Shown: positions 10,771-22,995 of the stretch, piece by piece
Numbering within the stretch: the first letter of the stretch is position 1
How the letters are laid out: every line of letters starts with the position of its first letter
Assembly (NCBI GenBank): GCA_030323885.1
Contig: CM059186.1
Coordinates: 168,141,417-168,205,416, forward strand
Direction: 5' to 3'
Source: Branchipolynoe longqiensis
Taxonomy: Eukaryota > Annelida > Polychaeta > Phyllodocida > Polynoidae
DNA length: 64,000 nt
Made by a program: the position numbers and the translations under genes
Notes under the pieces: generated by a model
What the model was told of the DNA's origin: nothing
The model's database searches: none
Seen by the model: the letters and a program-made list of their open reading frames with translations, nothing else

Positions 10771-12016
10771 GTGGCTGACAGTCGAGGGCCCTCCTAGTGT
10801 AGGCGAGGGTGAGGGCTGGAGAGGCCTGTGCTTTCTCAGGGTGATCAATAATGACATTGGGGCTGACTGGCCGTGTTGGACGTGTGCTTGGCCGTGTCAC
10901 ACAGCCCGGAAGCAGAGAGGGACACGTCAGAACGCGCGTGGGTAAGGTGACCCGGAGGAACCCTCTCACAGCCCGCACACGCACGCAAACATTCACAGGC
11001 ACACGCGGGAGATGGCCGGCAGAGGACCGTGTCAAAACGCGCCGGATTATCGTGACCCTGAATGACCCCGCTTACAATACATATTCCACTCACACACGCA
11101 CAGATACCCGCACATACATACACACGCATATAATATCAGCCTGAAGCTGGGCCGTGTCTAAATGCAGATTCGGTGTGCCTGACCCCGAATGACCCATCTA
11201 GTACTTCACCCTTCGTTATTCAACACAGGATTCCAAACACATTTAAGCGAGCCTTGTGTTTGACTCAATCAGGGACTGATCCCATTATATCCGTCAGTAG
11301 GTAAGGCTCTAATGATTTTAACACTTGTGCACGCGAGGGTTCTCGGTGGTAAAGCGTTGCTTAGCGACTAGCTAAGCAACGAGGGGTTCGGGCGTTCGGG
11401 GCCAGACCCGGCGGACGTGTTTCTACACGCTCCGTCGTTTTCCACCGATATTTAGGCTTTTTGGGGTCAAAATTCTAAACTAAATCATAGAAACAACACG
11501 GGAGGGAACGGGAGACCTGCGTTACTATTTATGTTGGTATCATTGTTAGTCTTTGGTTAAGAATAAATCGTGAGCTCTTGTAAAGGTGAATCAGGACGTT
11601 CCTTGCATTCTTTCCTATCCTCCAGTCTTATTGTAGATTAACCGCTATGGAACCTATATTAGATTGCTTTCTATGCACTGAGAGGCCTTAAGCCTAAGTC
11701 GGCCTTCTGCAAGTAATACACCCATCTGCGGGAATCTAATAACTGACGCATTTACGGAATTAACGTAGTGTTACTTTTAGGCTAGAACCACGACACATAA
11801 GATAAAGTAAACAGCAGTGACAGCGGCAGCAACTCGTGCTGGACTGCGCATATTCGGATTCATTTAGTAACATTCATAATATCTCTAACGACGAAGGAGG
11901 CAGCCAGTAGTTGAAATAACCTAATATAAATACACTTTAGGCCGATAAATGCGCACGGTGGCAAATCTAGTACCAAAGACTGTCTACACAGCTATTTTGT
12001 CAGGTTTGCAAAGTGT
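10771..12016. other. Unassigned sequence
   Basis: Short CA-rich patch at 11085-11130. Apart from the tRNA-like hairpin at 11335-11410 I see nothing I can name. Confidence 0.4.
11335..11410 (+). mobile_element. tRNA-like SINE head with a 9-bp hairpin
   Basis: TCTCGGTGGTAAAGCG resembles an A box. It is followed by a perfect stem GTTGCTTAG (11356-11364) / CTAAGCAAC (11372-11380), then GAGGGGTTCGGGCG, resembling a B box. Arms and spacing suggest a tRNA-derived SINE head and not a functional tRNA, since acceptor pairing is not apparent. Confidence 0.35.
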
Positions 12017-12462
12017 GTGTCATATTTTTCTGTCACCATTATGTGCTACACTTCTGTGCCACCGATGTGTACCACAGTTGTGCTTCACACGTATGTGCAA
12101 CCAGGGTGTGCCACACGTGTATGCCATCACTATGTGCCAAACGTGTGTCCCACCCTTGAGTGCCACACGTGTGTGCCACTCTTGTGTACCACCCCTGTGT
12201 GCCCGTCCTGTGTGCCAGCATTGTGTAACAGCCTTGTGTTCCAGGTGTTTGTTCCATCCGTGTGTGCCAGCACTGCGTTCCACCCCTGTGTTCCACCCCA
12301 GGGTGTCGCTCCTATGTTCCACCCCTGGGTGTCGCTCCCGTGTTCCACCCGTGGGTGCCACCCTTGTGGGCCACCCTTGTGTGGCACCCTTGTGATCCAG
12401 GTATGTGTGCCACCCTGCATTGCCACCCTTGTATCTCACTCCTGTGTGCAGCTTGCGTGTAG
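12017..12462. repeat. 15-bp minisatellite TGTGTGCCACCCTTG
   Basis: About 30 diverged units. Because 15 is a multiple of three, several frames on both strands are open for 85-160 codons, with Cys/Val/Pro repeats on the plus strand and His/Gly/Thr/Trp on the minus. No signal peptide or domain supports a gene. Confidence 0.9.
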
Positions 12463-13999
12463 ATGTAACAGTTTCTTGGACGCTTCCTGGTTCGCGTGAT
12501 CTAAAGCTAAGGTAACATCATTAGAGACCAGATCGACTAATCCCCACCTTACTTTCACCGTCACCCGCCTCAGCCTGCAGGAAGTCCACATCGTGCATGC
12601 GCAGATCCACACCGTGTTACTTCCGGTGACAGTCACGTGATTCGGTGAGGGGTGTTTAGCTGGTTATTGGGTTAAGGTGGTGGGTGATCAGAACTAAGCT
12701 GCCTTCCCAGTTCACTCAACTCCAAACCGACTCTGCACTCAACTCAACTCAACGAGGGGCTCTCGCCAGGGGGCGCCAATTTGCGTTCCTACATGCCTAG
12801 TTTTGCCATTCTCTATCGACCTATATTCTCGTGACGTCATGTGGCTCTAGTGTCATTCCACTGGGTATTACGCGTTCGTTCGTGTATCAGAGTTACAATG
12901 TATGATAATTAAACTAATATCCTTCAACTTCATTCATGGACAAACACATATAGTTAGTCTTGTCCGTGTTGTATGTTGTCGGCTTCATGCTATAAATTAA
13001 CGTAATGAATGAGTTATAAACAGCTATTCTTGTACAATGAACCTACAATGGTTCAGTTCTTTAATCACCACCGAGTTCCTGTCATTAATATCCCCTGTTT
13101 TTCGTATTATTCATGCAAAACACCACCTAAAGCAAAACCTCTCTCTAGAGACACAGCCTTCGATGCTTGGAAATACATCCCTTGTATTGAAGCTGTTCAA
13201 CGGTAAGATTGATCTGGTGAAGTATAGTTAGTTTACCTGAGGTGAATATAAAGTGTAAGGTGACACGTGACCTAAAATAACTCATTATCAGATGATTAAT
13301 GGCTGCGTCCCGGCCCCGACTGGTCCCTCTCCCTGAGTGACCGTACTTCCGCTTACTGGTACCCGTATGGCTCACACTGCCGTTCAGGATTGATTATGAT
13401 TTAAAGTACTTTGTTGACTCAGGGATATTTATGTTTTAACTCCTTTCTTGACGTTGCTGCTTTGTTTCCAACTTCAGTATCCAGTGTTAGGTCCGGTATT
13501 GAGAGCAGGCACAGATGCTGGGTTCGTCAGAATGTGGTTCCAATGTACCACGTGGTATTCTACGGGCCATTCCATTATTATGTGACGCTTACCAGAGAGT
13601 GTGATATCAGCAGCGTGAGTGAACTGTTTCAAGTCTCTACTGGATACATACTGGTCAAGCTTTACGTACATCTTAAAGCCAGTGACAGTTGCTACAATCC
13701 ACCACATCTGAAGAACTGTCCTGATTTTCTATTAATTAAGAGCGGCTAACAGGTCCAAGGCCTATTATAGATGTATCCCATTGATTGAGTGATTGATTGA
13801 TAGGATGGTGGGGATCATAGGACCAAAGCATGATGTGACATGTATGGTCTAGCATTTTGAAGCGTTGTTAAACAAAAATAGCGTTACATCATATTGTAAT
13901 GACCCTTGTCCAACAGACTGACCCAGCTGTGATTTCTCACAGCCTCACATAACACTTCAGCTCGGTACTTAAAGAAACATCATCTGAGTCCTTAGTGTT
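12463..13999. other. Unassigned sequence
   Basis: The longest open frame (13411-13749, 112 codons, +) has no recognisable motif and no supporting context. Splice-bounded exons cannot be excluded by eye. Confidence 0.4.
12763..12777 (+). promoter_or_regulatory. CTCF-like core
   Basis: TCGCCAGGGGGCGCC matches the CCASYAGGKGGC-type core closely on the plus strand. CTCF is conserved across bilaterians. Binding is not shown. Confidence 0.3.
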
Positions 14000-14338
14000 T
14001 GTTTGTTTGTTGTTGGTTATGTCCTAGCAGCATCTAAGGTCATATTAGGATGGGTACCGACTTGTGCCAGTGCGCACTCACGGCAACTTTCTAGTGCTGT
14101 CCCACTGGCAAACCAGGCTGCCGGCACCATGACCTGGTATCCCACTCAGTCACATTATCCTGACACTGAGCAGACCAGTCCTTGCCCTGTCCTAATAAGG
14201 CTGAGCGCCTGGCTAGGAAGTGACAAGTATCAAATTTTAAGTCATCGTTTTGACTCGACCAGGTTTCGAACCCACGATCCAACGATCTACCAGCATGGGA
14301 GACGGACGCTCTAACTCATTCGGCCATCCCGTCTGGTC
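14000..14338 (-). mobile_element. SINE-A, full length
   Basis: Plus-strand order is tail GTTTGTTTGTTGTTGG, 3' body GTCCTAGCAGCATCTAAGGT, central CACATTATCCTGACACTGAG, AAGTCATCGTTTTGACTCG, B box AGGTTTCGAACCC and head GGCCATCCCGTCTGGTC. About 335 bp. One of the best copies for building a family consensus. Confidence 0.92.
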
Positions 14339-14619
14339 GGTGTGTCTGCTATGTTAGTACGACTCGCTTATGCGGATCCTATTCCTTAATGATCTATTTT
14401 ACTTGAGATTGAAGGATAGATCATTCATAGGCCATTAAAAGTGCTGTAATGACAACAGGTAAAGACGGGTTGTCATCACTTAGACAAAGCATTCATTTCA
14501 ACAAAGTTGGCACTTTACCTTACTTGTTACGATCTTATTAAGATCTTGCTAAGATCTTAGTAGATCAAACTACAGATACAGGAATAGAGTTTTTCATTTA
14601 AGGATATCTCCATCCGTCC

Positions 14620-14955
14620 TCCCCTCCCACCTCTTGCTTTCCCGCCTCCCGCCTCCCGCCTCCCGCTGACCGCACCCTATCTCCCCCTCCCGCCTCCCAC
14701 CGCCCGCTGACCGCACCCTATCTCCCCCTCCCGCCTCCCGCCTCCCGTTTACCGCACCCTATCTCCCCCTTCCGCCTCCTGCTTCCCGCATCCCGCCTCC
14801 CGCTTACCGCACCCTATATCCCCATCCAGCCTCCTGCCTCCCGCTTCCCGCATCCCGCCTCCCGCTTACCGCACCCTATCTCCCCCTCCCGCCTCCCGCC
14901 TCTCGCCACCCGACTCCCACATCCCGCTTCCCGCCATCCGATTCCCGCCATCATC

Positions 14956-14987
<32 letters not shown>

Positions 14988-15235
14988 ACATCCCACCTGC
15001 CGCATCCTGCCGCATGCTTCCCTCCAACCTCCACCCTCCACCCTATCCCGTCCCCACCCCCCGCCCGCCTCCCACACCCGACCTTCCGCATCCCACGTCC
15101 ATCTCCTCACATCCCGTCTCCACCACCGCTCCCCTCATGTATCCCCTTCTCCCATCTACCCGCCTCCAGCACCCCCCTCCCGCCTCCAGCCTCCCCCTCC
15201 CCGTCCCCCACCTCGCCCCCCCCCCCCCCCCAGCC
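14620..15235. repeat. Pyrimidine-rich (CCCGCCT)n tract
   Basis: Short CCCGCCT words are arranged in ~40-55-bp blocks, each ending CCGCACCCTATCTCCCC (at about 14670, 14710, 14750, 14808, 14868). It ends in a C14 run near 15217-15230. A strong purine/pyrimidine strand asymmetry could favour triplex formation. Minus-strand Gly/Arg frames are compositional. Confidence 0.9.
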
Positions 15236-15494
15236 TCCTCCAGTGCGACCTAATTGGGTGCTGTTCCGTTGTATGAATCGATGACTGGACGCGCTGGGAA
15301 CCGTTCGACCAGTCAAGCGTGAACAACCCGGCAGGGCCGCCAACCGCCCCGCTCTGTCTGCACCTGTAGTGAATACAACAGCCGCTAGGGCGTTCCTTAA
15401 GGGAGTACTGACAACTGCACGACAACTCACATGTTGACCGTTATGTAACATGCGGATTCCACCCTTCTCAGTTCACGTATTTTATATTTTGTTG

Positions 15495-15610
15495 TTTTTC
15501 TTGATTGTGATGGGTGTATGTATGCTGGCCATAACGGTTAATTCTAATGACTTGTTTTCGCCACCAGCCAGTAATGGTCTTGTGGTTCCTCTTGGCATAT
15601 CACTTCCAAT
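15495..15610 (-). mobile_element. Degenerate 3' UTR fragment of the CR1/L2-like LINE
   Basis: GTATGTATGCTGGCCATAAC ... GACTTGTTTTCGCCACCAGC aligns loosely with the 3' end of the minus-strand LINE at 57658-57780 (TGTATTTATTCTGTCCATAG; GGCTTGTTTTCAATGCTGG). Confidence 0.45.
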
Positions 15611-18055
15611 TGTTGTGTAGTTATCTACTGCATGCATTCTTTCTATGTGAATAAGCATTCTCCCACATCCCCCAACCAGATATGAGTTTGTTAGTTCTAG
15701 AATTGGTTAGTTATTTGGTTACCAATAGTTACTTTCTCTGACTTCCTTCAACTTGCTGTGTTAGTGGTCATTAGTTTTTGTTATTAAGTTTACACTTAGC
15801 ATTATGTATATATTGTAGTCTGTACATGAGCCCCACTACCACGCAGTCATGGCAGACACTACGCCACACACCTATGCAGTTACACTGAACTGCGCTAGGT
15901 GATGGCAGGATAGCTACCGGGCAGACCCCGACTGGGCTGCCCTCTACTGCGTGTGGCTAGCTCACCCCCCACCCACCTATAGAGGTGATGTGTGGGACCT
16001 GGCAAGTTAGGGGGCATGTCAGATGTCTGTTGATGCCATGGAGAGCAGAGAGGTTTTGTAATAAACCAGGTTGAAGCATACTGATACTGAATCTTGGCAT
16101 TCTTCCGTGAGTGCGAGACGGTGTGGGGGAAGACTGTGGGCCATCACAATATGATCCCTAGCATGTATGCCCTCTATGAGTTTGCTTGAATTATCAATTA
16201 TTTTTATTTATGTATCTATATATTTTTGTATGTATTATATATGGCGTTGTTAGTCTTTGACGTCCACTAAAGATATATTTGCTCAGGAGGCGTCAATAAA
16301 CAAAACAAGCTTCATGTCTGTGTGAGTATATCAGTGCATCTATCTCCCTCTGTATTACGAGGTCAGGATGTGGGTCAAGGTCAGGATGTGGGTCAAGGTG
16401 AGGGTGTGGGGGTCAGTCAGTGGCAGTGACTCTCCTCAGTGAACTGATCTGATAGAGTGAAGCAAACCCGGCAACAAATGAGCCAGGAGTGAAACACTGT
16501 GTAAGATATTTGGGAATTTTGGGGTGGCTTTTATTTAGTGCTATGCAGCCAGCAGGCTGTTGGGAACCAGCTAACCAGGTCACCTCACTGGTACTCAGCT
16601 ACATTGGTACTCTGTAGCCAATGGGCTGCTGGCTACAAGCTAAGGTCACCTGACTGTTACCCGGATTTAAACCTATAAATATGGGTGCAAGTCACATGCT
16701 CTCTCTTTCACCATGGCTACTAGCCAGTCGAGTCTATGCACATGTTGCTGGAGCACCTATGTTGAGATTAAAGAAACCATGTGAATACAATGTTCTCTTT
16801 TTGTGGATGTTTCAGACGCTGAGCCCAGCATGATAGCAGAAGTACATAAGGGATATATAGAAAGATACACAATCTTTTCACTGTGCATCAACACGCCCAG
16901 TCGACAAGCTGTTAGTCTCACAGGCATCATCTACATCCGGGTCAGACCGGCTGTGCTCGTTCCGGAGCAGGAATCGGATGTAGTCTGGACTTGGGCTAAT
17001 CCAGGACGCCACCTACAAAGGAGCGGGTGGTGATTTATTTGGGTTTTGTTGCCCTTTCCTCCAAGTGTCATTTGGTGAATGTTTAGGGTTGTGCACACAC
17101 TACATTGATGCTTTCCTCTACCTCCCCTCCCCTCACCACCCCTCTCCTCCCCATCTCCCTCCTACTTCCTACTCATCCGCCCTCGGATTCCTCTCTCCTT
17201 CCTCTTCCTTCCGCTTCCTTCTCTCCCATCCCCTTTTCCATGCCCTTTCCGCCACCCCCCCCCCCGTAACACGTCAACACATGGTAGGATCTCCAAATAT
17301 ATTGACATTCTGACACTTCAACTATTCAACACAAAATCCAGACTCAAGAATAAAAACCCCAGGGTGTACACCTGTATAGAGTGTAGAAGTAATCATGCTA
17401 TCATATATTATGTCACCATTAAATTGGATAACCAGCTGGTATTCAGAAGACAGTAATGTCCAGAAGACAGTGCTTCGACCACCTATTCTTACATATAAGC
17501 ATATATTCAAACTTAGAGGAAGTCAGGCATAAAACCTTGTAAACGCCACATCCAAACTTGTTATTTTAAATTAAAGCTTTTGTCCTGCTGATCATTTTAA
17601 TTCGCGATAATTCCACTATTCTTCTCATTAAATGACTGTGGAGTATTGGCAAAGAATATGAATATGACAAAGATTTGTTTGAATCCAATGGTTATCTAAT
17701 CTTTGGATGTGACGCCTATGGGATTATCTGCCTGAACTATTATTGTACCTCACAACTAGAGAAGCAAATATTATCAAACTCTAGCTTGGCTTTGATCCAT
17801 GCACATTCCTCTATACTGCCATGCTCATTATTCAATGTATTCAATCCTCTCACATGTTTTAATATTCCCTACTTAGCCGGCCATCGTAGAACCAGAATGG
17901 AGTTTTATAATTCACCAGAATTTGAGGATCTCAGCTGAAGTGAGTGACACATTGTTGACAGACCAAATTAGTCTGCTTGAGAAAGCACCCCACTCTCACT
18001 GATCCGAGAAAGGAACTACACAGGGAAGTAGTGCAGGTAAAGTAGGTTTAATGCC
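15611..18055. other. Mostly unassigned; one imperfect tandem duplication
   Basis: At 16545-16660 a ~65-bp segment is present twice in diverged form (CAGCAGGCTGTTGGGAACCA / AATGGGCTGCTGGCTACAAG). A CT-rich patch with a C10 run is at 17120-17265. Otherwise AT-rich with no gene I can support. Confidence 0.4.
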
Positions 18056-18836
18056 GATGTTATGGCCCTGTCACACTACGACGCTTCTCCCGGCGATCCG
18101 TCAGCGTTGAAAATAAAATCTTGCGCGTCGAGAAACGTCAAACTTGTTGGCGGTTTGGGGGAAAAGATCGGCGTCAGCGCGGCGCGTTATCCGCGCGCGG
18201 CCAAAGTGTGTCTACGCGCTGGGGAAAACAAAAAAAAAGTTTGGTGCGACGTCTTCATTTAACCTTAAATGTTGCTAGGGCGTCAAACAAAAACGGCCCA
18301 GTTTGCCGCAACGTCTGAGCAACGACCCTCCCGCGCGCGCGCCGTCTTCCTACCGTTCCCATAACGTTATGCCGGCGCGTCCAACGCAGCGCGACGCGCG
18401 CCTAACGTCCTTACCCATATATTTGCGCACGCTGGCGGTCGTTGGCTTGTTTGGACAGGTTCAAACACTCAGCGACCAATAACGCGCGCCGACTTCCGCC
18501 GACGACCGTCAACGTCAAACATAGTGTACCGACGTGTACCGACGCGCACATAACGCGCCCCAAGCGCGTCCATACGTTTCACTTATTATCGCCCAAAATC
18601 ACTACACGTTGCCGTGTCGCCGGCGAGAAGCGTCGTAGTGTGACAGGGCCATCAGCGACCAATAACGCGCGCCGACTTTCGCCGGCGACTCGCCGGCGAC
18701 AAAGAAGTGTACCGACGTGTACCGACGCGCCCATAACGCGCCACCAGCGCTTCTCGATATTTCACCAAATATCGCCCAAAAACACCACACGTTGACGGGT
18801 CGCCGGCGAGAAGCGTCGTAGTGTGACAGCCCCATT
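18056..18836. mobile_element. CTGTCACACTACGACG TIR element, copy with duplicated right arm
   Basis: The left end TGGCCCTGTCACACTACGAC pairs with two successive right ends, at 18632-18652 and 18815-18834. The final ~182 bp (18653-18834) is a diverged tandem copy of the preceding right arm; both start with CAGCGACCAATAACGCGCGC. With the outer end, TTA flanks both sides (18058-18060 and 18834-18836), a 3-bp duplication of the kind made by PIF/Harbinger elements. The interior is unusually CG-rich with ACGCGC words every ~10-20 bases. Bases 18250-18294 are a SINE-A 3' fragment (on the plus strand here). No transposase is encoded. Confidence 0.85.
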
Positions 18837-19137
18837 AGACAGAAATAGTAACGCCGGGAACCAGTCCTCCAAGGACAGCAAACACATACAGCTAGGTGTA
18901 GCCTGGGTGGCCAGCGAAGTTTTCATGGCGTTGGCTCACCCAGAAGTGAAGATAAAAGGACCAGCCATGGTCGATGGCGACAAACTCTGCTGGCCAATCA
19001 GGTGGAAGGAAGAGAAACTCGTCCGTCCACCCAAAGGACGAGTCCAACATACAATAGGGGGGGGGCGGGGGGGACATGTAATTCTCACCGAATTAAACAC
19101 AATGCGAGCATTGCAAGCAATATCGATAGTTGTATTT

Positions 19138-19345
19138 ACCAGAATGCAATGTGGTCAGTTCTTACATGCTAGGCGTCTGGCTTTTCACAATGAAAGTAGT
19201 CGGCTTTTCACGATGAAAGTAGGTTTATATTCCAGAATGCAATGTGGTCAGTTCTTACGGTCTGGATTCCGGCTTTTCGCAATGGAAGTAGATTTATATA
19301 CCACAATGCAATGTGGTAAGTTCTTACACACTGGGTTTCCGGCTA
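19138..19345. repeat. Three diverged tandem units of CCAGAATGCAATGTGGTCAG
   Basis: The sequence AGAATGCAATGTGGTCAGTT begins at about 19140 and 19229, and ACAATGCAATGTGGTAAGTT at about 19304. Intervals are ~89 and ~75 bp, each unit containing TTTTCACAATGAAAGTAG-like words. Confidence 0.75.
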
Positions 19346-19388
19346 GCCTGGCATTTCACATGGGGTGTGTGCTTGGTCGGGGAGAAAT

Positions 19389-19403
19389 GCAGCGCCCCCT
19401 GTG
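19389..19403 (-). promoter_or_regulatory. CTCF-like core
   Basis: GCAGCGCCCCCTGTG is a minus-strand match to the CASAGGGGGCGCTGC-type core. Motif only. Confidence 0.25.
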
Positions 19404-19488
19404 ATGTAAGCTGGAACTAACCTCACAAACTGACCTCACATCCGGGACTTCAAACGGTGGCAAAGATTGTACACACATGTATTATGGT

Positions 19489-20215
19489 GCTGTCACACTA
19501 TGACGTTTCGGCCCAACGCAGGTCGACACGTGCCGACGTGTTGATTTTTTTGTCGAAATGTCGGTACACGTCCGGTACGTTACTGGCACGTTACCGGCGC
19601 GTTACTGGCACGTCGGTAAGCGTAGACTGATAGCAACATGTGAGCCAACATGTCGGCGTCCGCCGGCTCGCGCCGATCGTTTTATGCTTGCACAAAACTT
19701 TTGATGCACCCCGACGCGCGCCGACGGCTTGGAGGGGGCGTTACGGACGCGTTACCAACAATGGGTAGTGGGCGCGCTATTGGCATTGCTCCAGCGTTTC
19801 TCGGCACGTTGGACGTGTTGCCGGCGTGCCTGGACGCGTTGGCGGCGGGTGTGGATGCGCTGCTGGCGTGTCCTGACGTTTTGGTGGCGGGTATGTACGT
19901 GTTGACACTGTACTAACACGACACCAATGCACCACCCCCACGCCGTCAACACGCCGACATCGCGCCGACAACACGCCGATAATACGCTGATAACATGCTG
20001 GGAACCTGCTGGCGGAACGTTGACACGCGTCGACAGACGCGGGAGTAAACTAGGTCAAGCGGGCTTTTTTTATTTTTGTTCCTGCCGCATGTCAACACAC
20101 GTTGGCAGCGCGCTAATAAGATGCTACTCACACTCTGCGGTGTCGTCGAGTTTTCTCCCACAACGCCGAAAACTTGGACGTCTCTTGACGGGTTGCAAAT
20201 ATCAGGACTCGCAGA
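19489..20215. mobile_element. CTGTCACACTATGACG TIR element, diverged copy without right end
   Basis: The left end GGTGCTGTCACACTATGACG matches the family. The right part (CACACGTTGGCAGCGCGC, then ACGCCGAAAACTTGGACGTC) aligns with the region next to the right arm of the 32-kb copy, but the terminal inverted repeat is missing. The interior has strongly periodic words such as CGGTACGTTACTGGCACGTT. It lacks the embedded SINE fragment. Confidence 0.65.
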
Positions 20216-20224
20216 GAGCAAAAT

Positions 20225-20345
20225 CAGAGTTAAGTCCAAAAAGAAAGCAATAAAGCAAAACAAAAGACAAAACAAAACAAACAAAACAAAGCAAAAACAA
20301 CAAAAAAAGCTGAGCAATAACAAAATACTAAACAAAAATATCAAA
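20225..20345. repeat. A-rich AAAACAA low-complexity tract
   Basis: Nearly uninterrupted A with scattered C/G (AAAACAAAACAAACAAAAC). It could be a retroposed tail or simple sequence. The following 20346-20944 shows nothing recognisable. Confidence 0.7.
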
Positions 20346-20944
20346 TTGGTCTAGTAGTGCTGTACAGCGGTTAAAGGAAATGCTAACACACTTATCCATT
20401 AAATAAATTCAGCACCAAAAAAAGAATCCTTTTCAACTTCCGGGAGATTCCTTCTCCATCTTCTCTCTGAACGAAGACAAGTGGACCTTGCCGAGTGTCG
20501 GAGCACAGGGTACCTAACTAGACTAAGCGATGGTGGGTAACAGCCGGGGTATAAACACTCTCCTTAAAACAATACGCCAGTGCTGGACACCGAATTAGGA
20601 ACCTTGAATTAACCAACCGGAAAGGATTGTTGCCTGGCACCATAATGAGGTTAGAGCTGTCAGTATCGGCCATTAGCGTGATGGTGTGGGTTGCTGGCCG
20701 CTTGAGGGTGTGGTTTGAGAAGCTCTCCAAGAGGAGGCTGTGGCTGGGTGGTGGGAGACGCTGATGGCTCCAGGGTCCTGTGGTGCTGCACCAGTGAATA
20801 GTTTCATCACCGCTTCACCATAACAGGTTCAACTGCAGCCAGTAATGACTGTGCACAGCTTCTTTTTTGTAATGAACTTATTTAACCTGCTCAGGCACAA
20901 AACCATGTAAACGCCAATTCAGAAATTGAGATAAACCATGGATG

Positions 20945-21222
20945 TTGTTTGTTTGTTGTTGTTTTACATCCCAGCAACAGCTACGGTCATATCAGGATGG
21001 GTACCGACTTGTGACAGTGCGCACTTATAGCAACTTTAGAGTGCTGTCCCACTGGGAAACCAGGCCGCCAGCACCATGACCTGGTATCCCACTCAGTCAC
21101 ATTATCCTGACACTGAGCACACCAGTCCTTGCCCTGTCCTAATAATGCTGAGCCCTGGCTAGGAAGTGACAAGTATCAATTTTTAAGTCATTGGTTTGAC
21201 TCGACCAGGGTTCGAACCCACG
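20945..21222 (-). mobile_element. SINE-A, lacking the outermost head
   Basis: Tail GTTTGTTTGTTGTTGTTTTA, 3' body CCCAGCAACAGCTACGGTCA, central body and B box CAGGGTTCGAACCCACGA are intact. It stops at ACGACATGG, so the A-box part of the head is missing. Confidence 0.9.
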
Positions 21223-22195
21223 ACATGGAAGCAAACCATCAACAAATTGATTTTTATTTATATTCCACTTTTTTGTTCATTGCTCCATAATCATGTGATC
21301 ATATGAAAAGTGGAATTAGTGAAAATTTAAATTATTTTCATGTACAAATCTGTTATATAAACATTTATGGATTGGCGTTTAAGGCGTTTTCACTGCTGGG
21401 CAGTATTAATCCAATTTTATTAGAATTTTTTGAATTTTATCTTAGTAATCATTGTGGTTGTCTTTGTTCTTGTTTATGGCTTGTAACTATTTGTAGATTG
21501 CAAACAGTGCCAAATCCAGTTTTACTATACTCCGCGTTATTCCATCAACTAATGTACCAAACAAGAAATGAAGTCAATTTAATACGACCAAGTACTGCTG
21601 AGACCCATGATGTTGGAATTTCAATATGCATCCCAGAATTTGCTTTGCCTGTTTCCATCTCAAATATTTTCAAAGTTAACTGTATTAAAATAAAAGTTAC
21701 TCTGAACTAAAATAAGATAGATTATAACGGGTTTTTTTCTTAAGAAACCCCCAGAACTGACAGAAACTCAAAACCATCGGACTGTCCAACTACATGAGTA
21801 CATTTATATATAAAGAGGAACTTTCTTATTAATCATAATTTCCCAAGACTTATCAGAACCCTCGCTCTGTGCAACTTTCACAAACCGGTGACCATTGTGC
21901 ACACGGCTCGCTCTACACAGACGGGTGCTGCTGTCAATACAATACAATTAGCACAGGCCTGACCCAGGTGACAGTTGTTGCACCGGGTTCGCACCCGAGA
22001 CTGTAATGGAAAACCGTTGCAGCAGCTTGAAACTATGAGAAGTAATTGTTTCAGAAGTCACGTGACTGCATCTTTAAGCCAGTTATCCCAATTGACCTAA
22101 TGGTGCACCGGATGTACACAATCACTTCCGGTTTCTAAGTGATGTATCGATTGGCAGTTCATTAAATTACTCTAAGTTCCCCTCAGTGGCAGACC
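21223..22195. other. Unassigned sequence
   Basis: The open frame 21303-21710 (+, 135 codons) has no recognisable domain and AT-rich composition. At 21763-21793 the words ACAGAAACTCAAAACCATCG GACTGTC recur in similar form at 33157-33188. Confidence 0.4.
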
Positions 22196-22199
22196 TTGG

Positions 22200-22625
22200 G
22201 GGCGACTTTTGTTTTCTTGTTATTTTATTTTATTTTTTGTGAGTTTAGTTCATGTCCTTGTTGTTCTGTTGTAATGTTTTCTTTTCTTTTATTTCCGCGC
22301 TATTTTCTTTCATTTTCTTGTTGGTTTCTGTTATTTCCAGTGATTTCCTTGTATTTAATTTTCTTTTCTCCATTGTCTTTTCTTTTCTTGGTATCTTCTT
22401 GTTATTTTCTTGTATCTTCTTGTTATTTTCCTGTTATTTTCTTCTTATTTTCTTGTTATTTTCTTCTTATTTTCGTCTTATTTTCGTCTTATTTTCTTCT
22501 TATTTTCTTCTCATTTTCTTTTCCTTTCTCGGTATTTTCTATCATTTCCTTGTCACTTTCTTTTATGTGCCTGTTATTCTCTTTTAGCTTCTCGTTATTA
22601 TCTTATAATTTCTTGTTTTTTTAAT
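22200..22625. repeat. T-rich (TTTTCTTGTTAT)n tract
   Basis: A plus-strand pyrimidine-biased tract with ~10-15-bp quasi-repeats TATTTTCTTCT. The Phe/Leu/Ser frames it yields look like membrane proteins but are compositional. Confidence 0.9.
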
Positions 22626-22995
22626 TTTTGTGAGCATGAATTGAATGTCAAGGCCTTTCCTAAAAAAGACTTACCTCTAGCATCCTCACTGGCGAATTTG
22701 GGTTTAAAATGCTAGCACGTTGCAGTATGCCTGGTGATTGCTTGTTAAGAAATATATCTTGTCTGCAAATTACAGTGAGAAATGCATCCTAAAATAGGAA
22801 CAAATTGGGCAGCTGTTATTCATAGACTCTACACTGTATAATGTTGGCATCATCTATCTGGTGGTCACATGTATATATGCATGTGAAATGCACACATATA
22901 TGTATACAAACCGTGTTATATCTGATTCTAGGAACATATTTCAATTGCAGATTTCTTGTACCAATGTATTTTTCATAAGTATGAACTTTAACTTA

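Noticed and set aside
9433..10778. Three long overlapping His/Pro/Thr frames
   Set aside because: A 37-bp period cycles through all three frames without stops; all are simple translations of the minisatellite.
12017..12499. Cysteine-rich repeat proteins on the plus strand, His/Gly/Trp repeats on the minus strand
   Set aside because: Both follow from the 15-bp TGTGTGCCACCCTTG repeat. No signal peptide or regular cysteine framework beyond the unit.
13411..13749. 112-codon frame as a host gene
   Set aside because: No recognisable motif, no neighbouring exon or promoter signal. Length is within what chance allows in 64 kb. Not excluded but not supportable.
14091..14338. Functional tRNA genes at the TTCGAACCC boxes
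   Set aside because: Each box lies in a ~330-bp SINE-A copy that repeats many times. The cloverleaf is degenerate and followed by a conserved non-tRNA body.
21303..21710. 135-codon frame as a host gene
   Set aside because: AT-rich, no domain, no context. Could be an ancient element fragment. I cannot support a gene call.
22196..22715. Multi-pass membrane protein (Phe/Leu/Ser-rich)
   Set aside because: Translation of a T-rich low-complexity tract; all three plus frames look equally hydrophobic.
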